Below, in pieces: positions 42,459 through 54,539 of a DNA stretch of 64,000 nt (within the stretch, counting starts at the first letter, position 1; each line of letters begins with the position of its first letter). The DNA lies in assembly GCF_004798865.1 (NCBI RefSeq), contig NW_025336088.1, forward strand, positions 968,864-1,032,863, read 5' to 3'. Below the pieces are notes generated by a model. That model saw only the letters and a program-made list of their open reading frames with translations, searched no databases and was not told the DNA's origin. This DNA comes from Varanus komodoensis (Eukaryota > Chordata > Lepidosauria > Squamata > Varanidae). A program made the translations under genes and the position numbers.

Positions 42459-45440
42459 GTAAGGATCATAACATCATGGAAAAGGAAAAGTCCCAGTCAG
42501 ATGGGAGCCCCTCGAGCCAGGACACTATCCAAGTCAATTAGCTAGTACAAGAAGCTGGACTGCTACTCCTCTCAGACTGGTGCTCTGTATTCCACCTTGG
42601 AATCTGTGTATCCCCCACTTCTGCAGCCTCCTTTTCAACCATGTTTTCAGGTGGAGCATCTTTCCAAAATGGGAAAAGTTAAGAAAGGGAGTCAATTCCT
42701 CTTGAACTCGAGGATCACAAATGGAGGAGGGGAATAGGACTGTTTCATGTAAATGTGGACTTGCTGGAAATGACTCATTGGCAGATGAGAATAAAATCCA
42801 ACAGAACTGTGTGTTACCAATCCATGTTTTAATTCGTGGCCTAGTTATTAATTTGCAATTGTTGCTGCTTTAAAAACACATTCATAACCAACAGTAATAT
42901 GCACAAATAGAACATGCACAAGGCCATCACAGAGGGCCCTTTTAAACAGTGGGGTGGGGAGTAGAGAGAGCAGGAAAAGAAATGAATATAAGAGAATATG
43001 TTGGCAGAAATAACACTTGGAAGGAACCTTTTCAAGATTCAATACCAATGATATTTACTGATGGTATCCTTATAAATTAAATCAGATGATGCTTCTGAAG
43101 TTGTAGGAAACCAGCATATTTTTCTGGGGATGTCATTGTCATGGACCAATACCTGCAACCTCATACTCAGAAGATTCTGCCCCCTTGTCCTCCGAGGAAT
43201 CTCCAGAAATAAGAACTCAGGAAGAATATTTCATCACAGAGAGGCATCACGAGTCTTGTCTGTGGACCTAGTAACCCAAATGATTCCAGGAGTTGGCTCT
43301 CTTGTGCACAGAGGAGGCCACCTTACCATTTTTTAGCTCAAAGGATTCTGGTCATTGGGACACTTGTATGCCATAGTCATTCCCAAATCATCCTAGCTTG
43401 AAGTTGCTGAAACAGTCCAAGCAACCATTACATGTTGTGCTGTCAATAGACCCATGTGCAAACTCATGCATGCCCAGATGAGACCCACAAAGACGTTTAT
43501 AAGGAATCTTTAGACATTGATTAATAGAGTTTATATGGCTAAGAAGGCCAAAGAGATCCACAGTCAAACAGTGTTGGAAAGGAAAATGCTAGAAGGGCAC
43601 ACACTGTGAGATTTTCAAAGATTCAAATACACAAGCTGATTTGGGGGGAAGTTAGATGAGCAGGTGGGTTTGGTAACCCTTACAGAAATTTGGGTTGCTC
43701 CGACCTTCAGCAGGATCTGATGAGGAAATTAGATATCTTCACAGTGAAGTTAAACTCCTGGACAAAAGGGAGACAGTTCCTGTTGCTAGGGTGTTGGGGT
43801 GATAGATCAAAGAAGGATGGGGTTGGGGTACTTAGTGTTCATTCATACCAGAGGGGAGGAGAGTATAGGACTGAAGAGGGAGATCTGGTGTGAGGCAGGA
43901 GGAGAGGAACCTAAAGAGAAGGGGGATCATTCTTGGATTATGCTGGCATTTATGAAGTGTCACTTTTGAGGCTGCAGGAATGTGTCTCTCCATGGCTTAA
44001 AGCCAATAGAGATTACACTAGAATTGGCATCTAGAACTCCCAGAGCAATATTCCTTTCCCTGGGTGAAGCCTTATCTTGCAGCAAGGAACAACTGAGTGT
44101 TGCAACTTCTAGTTTCTAGTACTGGAAAGAAAAAGATTTCCCTTTAAATTAGGTTGAGGTCAAAGCAAGAGATTTTCTACTAGCTAGCAAAGCAGACTAA
44201 GCTGGCTGGAATGGAGCCAGCCAGAACTGCAGCTTCTGCTGTCTGGCCTGGGCTCATGAATGGGGCTTGTCTGAAAGTGGAGGGATGCTGACCTTGCAGA
44301 CCTCTACTGGAGAGCAGCCCCATCATTGTAATATGTAATAAAAAGACAAAAGTAGTAATTCAGTTATTTGAAAACAAGGGCAATCTAGTATCAAAACCCC
44401 TTCAGTTTAAGAAAACAGTTATGGTACTTAACTGAGAAAATGTACTGAGCAATCCTATACTCCAGTTAGACTGCAGAGCAAGGTGGGTGGAGAAAGAGAC
44501 ATTTATCACTATATTCTATATTCACCAAACCCAGGAGAAGATGGAAAACATGGCTTGGAACTTTACAAAACAGTGGGAAAATGGCAAACACACATACAAT
44601 GCCTCTGTAATTGCCACTGAGCCCATGAATAGAGGCAGTACCAGTGATAACCCCCACATGCCACACAGAGATTGAGGGGACCAGTATTCACAGACCACTC
44701 TGTCACATCATGCTTCCAACATGGAAGACAATTAGTCAACAGCTATGGGCACAGTCAAGGAAGACTCTGAAGCCAAGGAATGTCACATTCCAGGAAGCTG
44801 CGGGACAACGAAGGTGATCTGGAGAGAAGGGAGCAAGGACTTCATGACTCTCAAAGTCTCCCCCTCCCCCCCCCACTCTCTCTCTCTCACATACACACAC
44901 TGGACTATAAGCACAACTTCATGGTTGAGGACGAGGGAGTGAATAGCCAGGTTGGGGAAGCCAAATGCACACACACCTTGTGATTCAAAACCAGAGGAAG
45001 ATGAGTCAGCCTGCTCTTGTCCCACCAGATGAGAGACTAGACTGTGTTCCTGATGCTGAGTGTGAGACCATGGTCAGGAGGCTTTGAGCCCTGAGCTGAG
45101 ACCATCATAAGTGCCTCACTGCAAACCTGATTCATCTAAGCTGAGTTGTCACCTACCTCCGACATCATTATGTCTGCCCAGTGATGCAGGGAGCACATCA
45201 CGTGGGAGGCCAAAGAAAAGAGGAGCGGCACTTGCTATCAGGAATTTTTATTCTTCTGCAGGAGAGTGCAGAGTGGGGGATTGCAAAGGAGATTTCAAAA
45301 GAAGTTGGTCAACATCCAACTTCTGTTACGATAAGTTCCTTGCTTAGAGCTTTCTGTGGTACTGAAAGCACCCCCCCCCCCCCGTTGCTGCTGCCACTGG
45401 GTCAGCAGAACATCAGAACTGACTGACATGTGAAAGAGCA

Positions 45441-45557
45441 GGCTTGGCACTCTCTAGAAGTTGTGAACTACAAATCCTAGCATTCCTGACCATTGACCAT
45501 GCTGGCTGGGGCTCATGGCAACTGAAGTCCAAAGCATTCAGAAGGTGCCATGTTGGA
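45441..45557. mobile_element. Palindromic foldback element, copy 2
   Basis: The left arm GGCTTGGCACTCTCTAGAAG, with GAACTACAAATCCTAGCATT, pairs imperfectly with the right arm GGCTCATGGCAACTGAAGTC and AGAAGGTGCCATGTTGG. Same organisation and inner motif as 27051-27167, more decayed. Confidence 0.55.
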
Positions 45558-45769
45558 GAAGATTGTGATCTAGTTTAACGTTGTAAGCTGTCCTGAGATG
45601 TTGTTGCAAAGGACAGCATATGAATGTTTTAAACAGCAGTAAATCTTATAGTATGGCAGATATTTTAGGGCACAGTTCACTGTTCTTTTTGGTTCAATGA
45701 ATCAATGGATATCATCCCCAAAATGATGATAAGTAACTCACAAATGAAGATGTATTTTATACTACTTGG

Positions 45770-45905
45770 GTCAGTTCCTACTCTATGACATCATTAGATT
45801 GGAACCTCTTCATGCAACAGTTGAAATCAAGGTAGTGGGGAAGAACTCAGTGTGGAGGAGGGCTGTATATCCACCTCCAGAGAGCCAATTCCACCAATCT
45901 CTCTT
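45770..45905. repeat. Unclassified dispersed repeat, copy 2
   Basis: Matches 12070-12215 in block order (CTCTATGACATCATTAGATT, GGAACCTCTTCATGCAACAG, a GGGGAAGA block and CCACCTCCAGAGAGCCAATT). Confidence 0.5.
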
Positions 45906-46241
45906 GGCCCCTCCTATCCCCCTGTTTATCATCAAACTTAAGACCTCATTCATGGTGCAACAAGAAGATCAGCCACCCCAGTACTCTCCCCTACAACAAC
46001 CTCATCTTTCCATTCTGAGTCCTCCAGCAGCCTTACTCTTGGACAGTGAGCTATAACAAAGATTAGCAACAAAAACATTTTGTTGTAAGTATTTTTATTT
46101 GCATCTATTAGGTGGTGGTGGCCATTCTGGGTGAAAAGCTGCTATCAAAAGTAGAAAATGGCTTCTGTTTCATCTCAGATTGAGACAAGGAGGAATCCAT
46201 CATGTTTCCATTGTGCCTTTTCCTTTTCTTTTCCCTTTCAG

Positions 46242-46326
46242 GATTTATCAGACATCACTACGGATGTGGAAGCAGCAGAACTTTCTGTTCCAGAAGGATG
46301 GAGTCCCCACTCGAAGATGCCAGCAG
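46242..46326 (+). CDS. EFCAB13: EFCAB13-like, cassette 2: first exon (85 nt, phase 1 to 2)
   Basis: Acceptor TTTCTTTTCCCTTTCAG, donor AGCAG|GTAACT. Entering in phase 1 from 42458 it reads GFIRHHYGCGSSRTFCSRRM and ESPLEDAS, and leaves with AG, which joins to the acidic exon at 47480 without a stop. The other two frames are also open (e.g. DLSDITTDVEAAELSVPEGW), so the frame is set by its neighbours, not by the exon itself. The window ends on what looks like the same exon of a third cassette (63994). Confidence 0.6.
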
Positions 46327-46349
46327 GTAACTGGTTTTCAAATGCCTTG

Positions 46350-46545
46350 AGCAAATTCTTTTCCTGTTGCCAAAAATATAATAATGCTGGCATGAGGCAG
46401 ACCTCAGTGGGCAAAGTGTCCCACAGAGAAGGCCCTCTCCCTTGTTGCCATCCTTCAAACTCCCCGTGGAGGAGACCCTTAGAGGAGGACTTCGGAGGAA
46501 CATAGTGGACAGACCGGTTCATTCCAGGAGAGGTGTTCAAATACA
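46350..46545 (+). repeat. Interspersed repeat fragment
   Basis: CACAGAGAAGGCCCTCTCCC followed by TTGTTGCCATC and a GGACTTCGGAGGAACATAGT block is a pattern I recall from abundant interspersed repeats of squamates. The family name is uncertain. Confidence 0.4.
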
Positions 46546-47479
46546 GTGAACTGATACTGGCAGTTGTGTTTTCATCATGATTAAAACTGATAACAATATT
46601 TTAAGGCCTGCATAATAAATTGTGACATTTTTAGACTTTATCTGGTCAATTTTCATATTCTTTTTAATTTGATTGGGCATTCCCATCCTCACCCCCACTC
46701 ATCTGCAGTTGTTTTTTCACTGCAACAGTTTGTATTCACCAAACCTGCACTTCATAGGCCTTTCAGCAAGAGACAGCACCTTAAGTGCACTTGACACCTT
46801 CTTATAACAGGCCTCAAGCCTCCATCTTGGCTCAAACTGAGCTCAAAGTCTTTAATTTCCTTGTGACCCATATACAAACAGAGGAGCTTCTCATGAATGA
46901 AAGATACTGGCTTGAGCTGTGATGAAACGTGATATGAACTTGAAATGTGTTGTGTGCATGTGACTTTTATGTTCCCAAACTGTCCAAGTTCCATCAAAAA
47001 TTATTTTGAGGGTGCACACATGCACAAAGAAAAAAATGTTCTTAATATACTCTCAAGGCAGTGTCTTCAAATATTGAGGCATGCTTTTCTAGTGGATTCA
47101 GGGAAGCCTTATGTTCTGTGTTATAAGTCAGAATTTCTATGCAGAGCATGCTTCCTCTGAGCATAGTTTATTTTGCTGTGGTGCAGACACATAGCAGAGA
47201 TGAGTTGCCCCCTGATTCAGAGGCGGGCTGAAGCTACATGCCCCCTCCAACAGGTTCTGATTGGTAGGAAATATGTCCATGCAGGGAGGCTACAGGCAGC
47301 ATCTGCTGCCCCTCTGTATCCAATGATAGCCCTGGCAGGGAAGGACAAGAACTACCCACCTGCAGTGAAGTCTGTCAGACAGAGAGGCACAGGAATGAGA
47401 TGCAGCAAATTGACATGGCACACACCAATTTATTTATCCATGTTTGTGACTGGGCTCATGTTTTCTCCTTTCATAGCAG

Positions 47480-47797
47480 ATCTCAAGACCCACATGAGAA
47501 GGCAGCAGAGGAGAGCAACTTCCAAGACCCAAATGAACAGGGTGAAGATGATGACAAATCCCAAGACTCAAATGCACAGAGTGAAGATGATGACACATCC
47601 GAAGACTCCAATGAGCGGAGTGAGGACAGGATCAGTATATTTCTGGAGACGCCAGACCAGCCATCCCAGGAAAGGGAGGTGACACACATTTCTAGTTCAC
47701 AGGAAAAGAGCGCAACAGACTGGAAGAACGATCTATCCAGCTTTCTTACTGATGAGTCAGACCCATCCACTCGCTTCTCTGCACTCCATTTGGACAA
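47480..47797 (+). CDS. EFCAB13: EFCAB13-like, cassette 2: acidic repeat exon
   Basis: Acceptor TTCTCCTTTCATAG/CAG (tandem), donor GACAA|GTAAGG, 318 nt, phase 2 in and out. It reads SQDPHEKAAEESNFQDPNEQ, then GEDDDKSQDSNAQSEDDD and TSEDSNERSEDRIS, then a non-repetitive part (IFLETPDQPSQEREVTH to LTDESDPSTRFSALHLD). The QDPNEQ motif is the same as in exon 17663-18385, and the acceptor region resembles that of 22067, so this is the cassette 2 match of those exons. Very acidic and probably disordered. Confidence 0.8.
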
Positions 47798-48040
47798 GTA
47801 AGGGAGCAACATATACAACAGAAGATAGAGTTTGGCAGCTCCTTTCCCCTCTTAGAGCTAACAGCAGAGCTTTTCATCTTGGGGTATTTTTCCAATGACC
47901 ATCAGTTATATAGTCCTTCAAGTTTTCCTTGCCTTTTTGTAATCCCAAATTGTTTTGATGTGACCCTAGCATGATATATGTAATGCTGCCAGCCATTACT
48001 GTTGTTTCTATGAAAAGGTTTGTTTTTCCCTCTCTTGCAG

Positions 48041-48229
48041 CAAATCCCAAGAGGCAGCCTGGGTAGAATCAGACCTGGAGATCCCAGAGACGGAGACGAA
48101 GTATGAGGAGCAGCTTCCCTGCACCTTGTGGAAACAGACCAGGACTGAATGGAAGGAGGAAATGCCCCGCTGCTGTGTTGCAGAGCGCAAGCAATCCTTT
48201 CACAACTGTTGCTGCTATAGTGCCACTGA
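48041..48229 (+). CDS. EFCAB13: EFCAB13-like, cassette 2: second low-complexity exon
   Basis: Acceptor TTTTTCCCTCTCTTGCAG, donor ACTGA|GTAAGC, 189 nt, phase 2 in and out. It reads KSQEAAWVESDLEIPETETK, YEEQLPCTLWKQTRTEWKEE and a Cys-rich end (MPRCCVAERKQSFHNCCCYS). By position it corresponds to 22067-22294, though the sequences have diverged. The four closely spaced Cys near the end are unusual for this protein; I know no domain that fits. Confidence 0.75.
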
Positions 48230-48630
48230 GTAAGCAGAGGCAGGGTGTTGTGCCTGGCAGCACTGAGTCTGGATGGCTAAAAATGGCTGTCTAGAGAACA
48301 TACTCAGTGTGAGGCATGGTGGTGGTGGCAGAGGTCACTGCATCTGCCATGGAGGTGATAAGACTGCACTCTCTGTCTCTCACCAATGCATGGGCAAAGT
48401 CTTGCCACTTTTCCCTTTTCTTTTATTGTGCCCTCATTTCTTTCCTTGGGGAACTGAAGTGACTTTCTGCTAAATGGGGTTGTCGCTCCTGGCAAGAGGA
48501 GACCTGTGAAGCCCTGTGAGGCAAGTTTACATGCTGGTCAATGTCCCCAGCTCTGTCAGCTCTGGGGCTTGCCTCAAAGGAAGTGAAGTCCCCAGTGTGT
48601 CACCCTTTCTGCTTTTCCCATTGCCCACAG

Positions 48631-48727
48631 GCAGATAATCAAGCACAGCCCAGTACGCCCTGCAAAGGGACCATGTCGCAGAGGCATCATTTGGAAACAT
48701 CAGGCACCAAAGTTCAAAAGAAGTGAG
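48631..48727 (+). CDS. EFCAB13: EFCAB13-like, cassette 2: short basic exon (phase 2 to 0)
   Basis: Acceptor CTTTTCCCATTGCCCACAG, donor AGTGAG|GTGAGA, 97 nt. One base completes the GA from 48229, then 32 open codons follow (QIIKHSPVRPAKGPCRRGII, then WKHQAPKFKRSE). Same place, phase change and size as 24580-24679. Basic, no known domain. Confidence 0.75.
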
Positions 48728-49566
48728 GTGAGATGAGCGCCTTTGAAAGGCATTCAGGTTTGGAATTTGATCCTCCAAGGCAGTGGTTTTCAAAGCAATG
48801 GGCTGCTCAAGGAGGAGTTCAGTAAAGGCAGGCAGACATCACTGAAAGACAGTTGCCCAGTTTCGCTACTGCTTTTCTGCTGAAAAGGGCAGCCCTGGGG
48901 AGAGTGAGGTGCTCCAGGGCACACTCTTGGCTGAAGCTGAAGAGCAACGGCCAACATACCTGACTGCCTTGTTTGAACGGCATGTGTGCCCATTGATAAG
49001 CTCACAAATGCTCTGGCAATGCAGAGGCATTCCTTGCTAGACAATTCAATATGGAAAGTGCTTCTGATAGAATGGTAACTTCAGCATGCCCCAGTTTGCT
49101 GTGGCACAGAGGCTGGGTAGTCCCAGGACTGTACTAGGTGCAGCTTTCAAACCCCACACAGTACATGTTACATCATCAAACTAACAATACACAATGGCTA
49201 GGATCCCTATGCAGGAATGGGCACAGTTGGCACCATAACCAAGGTTGGCAATGGGTGCTCCCAGCCACAGAGGTCACCCAATTTGCTAGTGTCAAAAATC
49301 CAGACCATAACTGTGTCTCATTCAGAAGATATGGCCTCTTCTGGTTTAGATATCACAGACAAATAGGGCTGGGTGTCATCAGCCAGTTGCTGACAGCCCA
49401 CCCAGATCTGCAGTGACCACTCCCAACAGCTAAATATAGGTGCGAAATAACTCTGTGGACAAAATAGTGTGTACATATAGCACCTCCTTCTCCACTCTCC
49501 ACTGGTGACTGTTGTGTGTGCACATTCTGGCAAGTTTCCCTGGCACACACAAGAAGCTGACCATTT

Positions 49567-49685
49567 TGGCTGGGCTGATGGCTCAGATTCTGAGAAGGGG
49601 ATGTATGAAGGGGAGTTGACCTATCCTGGCAGGGCTGACAGCTCATGCTCTGATAACGAGATGGTTGTTGAAACAAACTCATTCT
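49567..49685 (+). repeat. 60-nt direct repeat in an intron
   Basis: TGGCTGGGCTGATGGCTCAG recurs 60 bases later as TGGCAGGGCTGACAGCTCAT, each followed by a CTCTGA/TTCTGA and GGGATG/GAGATG block. The frame over it is open (WADGSDSEKG, GRADSSCSDNE) but has no splice support, so I read it as a decayed repeat of unknown origin. Confidence 0.4.
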
Positions 49686-50318
49686 AGCTGCAGTCCAAGG
49701 CCCTGGGTACCTGTCTGTGCCTGCTAGGGAAGAGATTAGTTCAAGGGCAGCTGAGGGGTCCAGTCAACTCACATGTGGAATGAGCAACAACATCCTGAGG
49801 CAGGGGATTAGATGGGGAGTCTATTGGATGGAGAATTCCAGCCCCCTGAGGAGGTTAACCCCATAGTCCATTGTCAAGTCAGAGGGTGGCCTAATTGGGG
49901 TCCCAGAGGAAGAAACACAGGCGTGCTCCCTCCAGAGGCAGGAGGAGAGGGTTTCATAAGCAAGGCTTTGGGTGAAGGGGGCCAGAGAGGGTTCAACATT
50001 TTGCTTTGTGTATGTTCAGAGATTATATGTAAAAATAAAGATGTTTGGCAAGAAGCACTGGCGAGACTGTTACTGCTGGGAGAAAGCAATCAGCTCACGA
50101 AAGTGAGGCAGATGTGCCAGCATATTGCTAAAATCACACTGGCCCCAACTCTGCACCCCTGCTGATGTCACCTGGATGAAATGTGGGCTAGAGCTTTGCC
50201 ACCTGTCTGCAGGACTACAGAGTGGCACCTGTGGAGGGAGGAAGCTGCTGCTTTCCATCCCTTCCTGCTCTGCTTCCAGACTGTACACTTGAACAGATCT
50301 CCTGTCACTCCATCTCAG

Positions 50319-50437
50319 ATCTCTGAAAGGATGCTGAAACAGAGGCTTCTTGCGGGCATAAAGAGGAAGAGTGACCACAAAGAATTTGCCAAGAATCAAG
50401 CAGATGAGACAACTTCATTTGGCTCAGCCAAGGGCAG
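50319..50437 (+). CDS. EFCAB13: EFCAB13-like, cassette 2: basic linker exon
   Basis: Acceptor CACTCCATCTCAG; reads ISERMLKQRLLAGIKRKSDH, then KEFAKNQADETTSFGSAKG; leaves as GGC AG|GTTTGA (119 nt, phase 0 to 2). The donor is weak, but the phase it gives is exactly what the next exon at 52465 needs, and the start parallels 27399 (ISPSFERLPKRPPLL). If the donor is not used, the frame reaches a TAG at 50474. Confidence 0.6.
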
Positions 50438-52138
50438 GTTTGAACACCTGATGCAATATGACAGATGGCTGTAGGAGACAGACCACTTTTACCTGAACCA
50501 GTGGAAAGCTTTGCCTGTTTCAGAATTTGCTCCTGGAAACTCTGAGAAGGGTTCCTGGTCTGAGCTGCAGAGATGCTTGAACTTAGGGCAGATCTGCATA
50601 GTGCAGTTTTCACAGGAATGCACACCAGCACTGCTAATCCCAGAAAGCCAGTTATCATGGACATTTCCTGCATCAGTAGCAGAAAGATGTGACAGCATTG
50701 TATGTTCAGTAGCTTATTCCAGAAGGAGTAGCCAAAAGATGAAGGAATGGTAATCAGGGACTGGAGGTGTTTTTTTTAACACCTGGATAATGCAGTCATG
50801 GAAGGAACACTTTTTGAACAGAAAAGCTGAAGGCTGGAGAGGGGACTACCTAAACCCTCTCTATGTGCTGTTTTCCCCTCAGCACCACATCCCCCAGATA
50901 AGGGGACCAGATGTGCATTTACTGCATCACGAATAAAAGAGGCAAAAGGATTTTAGAGGGAAGGCAGCATGTAGGAGGAAATGTGATCACCTCTGTGACA
51001 ATCTCTGTCTCCATGGCAAATGTCCTGCCATCTCTTCACAGCCCTTAGTGGCTATGTGGGTTCCCAAACCCAGGTATGCTATCATTTATGAATGAACCTC
51101 ACGAACCCCAACCAGCTAGAGATCCAGAATATGCTTGGATCTATGTTTCATGCCAGCATGTCACCTTACCATATAAACATACCCTGGTTTTGTTTGCTGA
51201 TGTGATGTTAGACTGACATCAACTGCAGCCACTTGTCACAGGTCAGTTAAAATGAACTGCTTGCACAGGAATTTGGGGATCTGGATAGAGACACCAAACT
51301 GGCAGAAACTATTGCATGTGTCACATAAATAAGCATAGACATGTGTTTTATCACCAGTAGGAATCTATGTTGTGCAGTGTTATGATATTTATGTCTTCAA
51401 GAAATGCTAATAGTTGTGTTTGCTCTCTCCCTCTTTTCCACTTCAGCAGACTCAGATGAAACCTTAGAAACACAGTCCTTTTATTAAAAATTAACAAGTT
51501 CCAAGATTTGTATAGCTCAAAGTAGCATTCTCTACAAAATGTGAGAGAAGTATCTGCCCATGTGAAGAGTTGAATCTGAAGTGAAATCCCCTCCTTTCCT
51601 CCATTTCAGTAAAGCTTCTGACTCCACCCTTAGGATGGCTCCTGCTGCTTGAGGATTACATGGCAGGAACATCAGGCACTTAATTGTTCTGCTTGCATTG
51701 CCTGTCTGCTCCTGACAGGGTCCAGGAACTCCCTTGATCACCTCCCCACCCAGGACTGAAAGGTCACCCTCCTTTTCCAAGGCAGGCTGGTTCTCAAGCT
51801 CTGTCTGTGAATCTTCACTAAGTAACTGCCAAGACATATGCCCAACTGTGCCTCAAAACCAGATGTATGTGTCTGAGCAGGAAATAATGTGCGAGAACTG
51901 GGTCCCTTCTCTACTAGTTACTCCATTTTCCTCATTATTCTCTAAAAGCAAAGCCCCCTTCAGTCATTCAAATAAACTCGAGGAGAAAGGAGTAAAACCT
52001 CTGTCCCTGCTGTGTTCATTTCTGTTCCAAGGTTCACTGGAGTAACTGAAAAGATCCCCATATGTTCACATGTAATGCATGATGAAGTTTCTCTTCATGC
52101 TCAGGAATCTTGCTGTTCAAGATGAACTATAGCAAGTC

Positions 52139-52140
<2 letters not shown>

Positions 52141-52201
<61 letters not shown>

Positions 52202-52218
52202 CCCCCCCCCCCCCCCCC
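52141..52218 (+). repeat. CT microsatellite followed by a C run
   Basis: About 29 CT units (52141-52199) pass into about 20 Cs (to 52218). Open frames over it give Ser/Leu runs only. Confidence 0.97.
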
Positions 52219-52464
52219 ACTCTTTCTCTACCTATAAGGTTGCCTGGTTTGTTTGTCCACAAGGACCATTTGACCATGTTGGCCACCCATTGGCTGATCA
52301 GCTGCAAGCCACCTGCCTTGATTCACCTCCTAAAACTATAGGAAAGAGTGGGAAAGACTCTACCCTTGGCCAGCCAGTTGAGAGGCTTCCAAGTCCTGGA
52401 ATACTAGGGATCGAGAGAGAGATTTCAGTGGTTGTAATAATGAACTGTATGCCTCTCTTGGCAG

Positions 52465-52550
52465 GAGGAGTAAAGCTTTGTACAACCTCTACACTACCTT
52501 CTATGATGAGGGAGAGCAGTTTGACCCATGTTTTGTTCAGAGAGGAAAAG
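52465..52550 (+). CDS. EFCAB13: EFCAB13-like, cassette 2: pre-EF-hand exon (phase 2 to 1)
   Basis: Acceptor GTATGCCTCTCTTGGCAG, donor AAAAG|GTAATG, 86 nt. In the phase set by its neighbours it reads RSKALYNLYTTFYDEGEQFD and PCFVQRGK. It joins to the EF-hand exon at 53714 as G-GA. It is the only exon in the window that converts phase 2 to phase 1, which makes the whole cassette add up to a multiple of three. No known domain. Confidence 0.7.
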
Positions 52551-53713
52551 GTAATGATGAACTGGGAAAGTTATTTTCATTGTCACAGCAAGGGCTGGAA
52601 ATTGTGGCCAAAGTCTAGATGGCCATCCGGAAGGCAACAAGTGATGACGACGGATGTAGACAAGGCCATTGTGTTGGGCTGGAAGTCACCAGCTTGGTGG
52701 CCACATGTTGCCCTGATGTTTTTTTCTTTGTATTTTCAAAAACATATTATTGGTGGGGGTGGTTGGCTAGGCAAGTACATGTCCAGATTCTCATGTTATT
52801 ATTTTTACCTTTAAATGATATTATCCATTCCTACAGCAAAATGATACTTACTTCCAAGTAAATGTGATATGCATCAAGGCAACAGATGGAAACTCCATTT
52901 TATGTCTATAGTCATGAGTTTAAAATGCAAACTACACATGCTCAGTATATTTTGTCTTCATTTTATCAGGTTGGTATGCTCCAGCAGACCAATACTGAAT
53001 TCATTGTAAATCATGGAATGAAATGAAAGTGGGGAGGAGAGGAGAAAGAGGAATGTTAGTTGTGTGCCCCACAACTGAACTGAACATGACATCTGAAGCC
53101 ATCATGAGACTGTTAAGCCCAGGATCTAAAATTACCTAGCTGCACCACCGTTTTTGTCACACTGCTCTGCTAACAAAAGTGATTAGGCCAGCAGCTTCCT
53201 TTTCATTAGATATCAGAGGATTTCCTCGCCATATAAGTTTGTCAATATTTTAGGCTATTTCACTGATGTGGCACGATGAAGTCATCTTTTCATGTTGATG
53301 GCAGGGGAACCCGGAATTACCACCTGGATGTATATATCAACAAACATTTTCATGTTGTCCAAACTGGCAGATTCCAGAAAGGTCTCTAGAAGCTGGTATG
53401 CAGAAACATATGATGCTTCTAGACAAAGTATTCCAAGTTTATGGCACCACTGCGCTTCCATATGCATAGAACATTAGGGTGGGCCCAGATTCATTCTTCT
53501 ACTCCTGAATCTCCCATGTTTTCGCATTACTTCTTCTGTCTTTTTCTTGCAAATGAAAAGCTGCACAGTGCTTCTTTGACTGCTAGTGCTAGGATCCCTC
53601 CATCAAGAAGTATCCTGAAACAGATTCAAGATGGGGTTGGATGTTTGGGGAATCACCTATTGGGCAGCAGGGGCAGGAAAATCTAGATTGACAATATTAT
53701 CCTTGCTTTTCAG

Positions 53714-53857
53714 GACTCTCTAGGGCTTGCACCATATTGAATGCTGTCAAGAAGGGAAAGATTAATGTCAAGCACCTCCTCCTCACTCTGCACACACTGG
53801 GGATCCTGGTGACTGCTGCTGAGATGCATCAGGCTCTGAAGTTTGTTCCAATAGATG
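53714..53857 (+). CDS. EFCAB13: EFCAB13-like, cassette 2: EF-hand exon 1 (144 nt)
   Basis: Acceptor CCTTGCTTTTCAG, donor GATG|GTGCGT, phase 1 in and out. It reads LSRACTILNAVKKGKINVKH, LLLTLHTLGILVTAAEMHQA and LKFVPID. It is strikingly close to 32216-32359, including intron-flanking bases (GATG|GTRCGTG). The first loop (NAVKKGKINVKH) has Gly at position 6 and Ile at 8 but no acidic ligand and His instead of Glu at 12, so it should not bind calcium. Confidence 0.88.
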
Positions 53858-54539
53858 GTGCGTGCAAGCTTTCAGTTCCAGACCTGAAGTTTTCCTCCAC
53901 TATTATTTTGCATTCATTGAAAAAGGGAGACTTCTGGTGGAAACAAGGGGAGCTTCTATTGAAATGAGCAGGAAACATAATTAACATAATTGCACTTATA
54001 GTTTTGCATCTTGACACAAATGGTATGTATCTACTTGCAAAATTTACATCAAGTTATGCCAATAAATTTTATGGTCAGTCAGAGAAGGCCTGTGTAAATA
54101 AAGATGTGTTCAAAGAGTCGCATCAATGTGAGTTCCCCAAAACTTTCAAAATCAGAATATTCTTTCATTTTAGACTTGCTTACTAGAAATTTCAAGTAAT
54201 ACTTGTTCTCACACACGTTATAGAGCATGCAAACAAGTACTTCTTCAAGCCATGACAACAGATCTGAGCAAAAGCACAAATGCCCACTGACTGACAGCTA
54301 AATGTTTTTGCTATTAGATTTCAGGCCATTTGCAAGAACCTCCTATTTGCATAATAACATGTTAGATTGTGCCTTTTAGAATTGGATTCATCTGAGTTTG
54401 GGATCTGAACTCGGATTCTCATTAGACACACAAATGAAGCAAAACATTTGCTTCAGTTATAATACACAGACTGCTGTCACCCCATACCTCTTACCAATGC
54501 CTCTTATCAACGCCTCTTACCTCCTTCTTCTCAATTCAG

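Larger units (their letters stand above)
42459..46241 (+). other. EFCAB13: Intron between cassettes 1 and 2
   Basis: Holds a palindromic foldback element (45441-45557), an unclassified dispersed repeat (45770-45905) and a C run near 45371. An acceptor-like site (TTTATTCTTCTGCAG at 45259) is followed by about 100 open bases but lacks a donor. 42541-45160 contains no feature I can support. Confidence 0.6.

Noticed and set aside
42116-42541. Exon starting at the AG at 42110 and ending at the TAG near 42540.
   Set aside because: That acceptor gives an immediate stop in the required phase; the acceptor at 42098 and donor at 42459 give a 360-nt exon in phase 1 matching its paralogue.
45260-45426. 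Possible exon after the TTCTTCTGCAG acceptor, which could match the candidate at 63799.
   Set aside because: No usable donor follows, and the phase left by 42458 reaches a stop (TAG near 45345) within about 90 bases.
50181-50474. 97-aa open frame as a stand-alone gene.
   Set aside because: Only the part from 50319 resembles the cassette 1 linker exon; upstream there is no start context.
51449-51486. Possible alternative last exon (reads SDETLETQSFY then stop) after a good acceptor.
   Set aside because: It would end the protein before the EF-hand exons of cassette 2, and no nearby poly(A) signal is convincing; the acceptor alone is weak evidence.
52110-52814. 234-aa + strand open frame starting in a Ser/Leu run.
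   Set aside because: The start is the CT/C microsatellite, and only 52465-52550 inside it has splice support, in a different frame.
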